Source of the DNA: Lycocorax pyrrhopterus obiensis
Taxonomy: Eukaryota; Chordata; Aves; Passeriformes; Paradisaeidae
Reading direction: 5' to 3'
NCBI GenBank assembly: GCA_014706295.1
Contig: JACSVZ010000002.1
Span: 19,142,494-19,206,493, forward strand
DNA length: 64,000 nucleotides
The notes under the pieces are model-generated. The model worked only from the letters and a program-made list of their open reading frames with translations, was not told the DNA's origin and did not search any database. Of this stretch, positions 63,751 through 64,000 are shown piece after piece. The first letter of the stretch is position 1; each line of letters starts with the position of its first letter. A program made the translations under genes and the position numbers.

Positions 63751-64000
63751 TTTTGGCCTTGCTAAGAAAGTAGTCACTTAGGCTGGGCTTATTTCTCACA
63801 GTTTTTGATCAGCTGTGTTTTTAACACATTCTATTTCAGTCTGTTGCGAAAGTAAGACGTCTGGGCAGATGTGGGAAGTTTGTGAATGCTTTTCTAGTAA
63901 GCAATAGAGTTACGGATCCCTGTTGGTTGTATTGCTACTTTCAGCATCTCTTGGTACAACAGAAGTTAATATATTAATGATTATTATATAGAATTGTTAA

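Larger units (their letters stand above)
46899..64000 (+). other. NEBL: Large NEBL intron to the end of the window
   Basis: At least 17.1 kb without a convincing exon. I searched for the expected next segment (PVLPGAYQQSHSQGYGYMH in human) and for the SH3 core (YRAMYDYSA, WMYGTVQRTG) and saw neither. The stretch holds an exon-like segment at 49218, short duplications at 48431 and 63661, a T run at about 50261-50278 and a GAT microsatellite at about 61375-61387. A GC-richer patch lies at about 58820-59080. A 167-codon open frame at 55713-56216 has no recognisable family. Confidence 0.6.

Noticed and set aside
1..64000. CRISPR arrays, tRNA, rRNA, operons or other prokaryotic features
   Set aside because: The sequence is vertebrate intron/exon DNA. 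I saw no regularly spaced direct repeats with spacers and no tRNA-like or rRNA-like segments.

Overview
The window is vertebrate genomic DNA, almost certainly from a bird. It is AT-rich, with long introns and short exons, and carries a chicken-repeat-1 (CR1) retrotransposon fragment on the minus strand at about 44.4-45.05 kb, an avian hallmark. No bacterial-type gene organisation is present. I recognise one gene only: nebulette (NEBL), the actin-binding nebulin-family protein of cardiac Z-discs, on the plus strand and running through the window.

Layout. 1-5503 is the tail of an upstream intron. From 5504 to 41714 there are 18 exons, each encoding one nebulin-like repeat of 31-37 residues that starts with a [VIAKRY]xYK-type motif. 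All exons from 5504 to 40429 begin and end at codon boundaries (phase 0-0). The exon at 41543 encodes the last repeat plus the start of the linker. Exons at 45712 and 46767 encode the linker that precedes the SH3 domain in nebulette. The linker phrase PGSIFDIDPLEDNIQ separates nebulette from nebulin. The exons for the first repeats, the end of the linker and the SH3 domain are not in the window. From 46899 to 64000 I see intron only, apart from one weak exon-like segment at 49218.

The most unusual part is 35.9-40.4 kb. Three successive repeat exons there each carry an anomaly. Exon 35913-36005 is followed by GG instead of GT at the expected donor. Exon 37979-38071 is followed by a GC donor. 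Exon 40324-40429 is 106 nt instead of 105 and has a one-base frameshift that makes an immediate stop. One 31-residue repeat that I remember from human nebulette at this point is also not seen. Because the exons are phase 0-0, any of them can be skipped without breaking the frame. The simplest reading is lineage-specific shortening or erosion of the C-terminal repeat block, with assembly error as the main alternative.

The rest of the window holds simple repeats, a few short tandem duplications, a perfect 12-bp inverted repeat at 30.3 kb and a possible solo LTR at 28.4-28.8 kb. I found no tRNA, rRNA, CRISPR or second protein-coding gene. Family comparisons come from memory of the human nebulette protein; no alignment was run.
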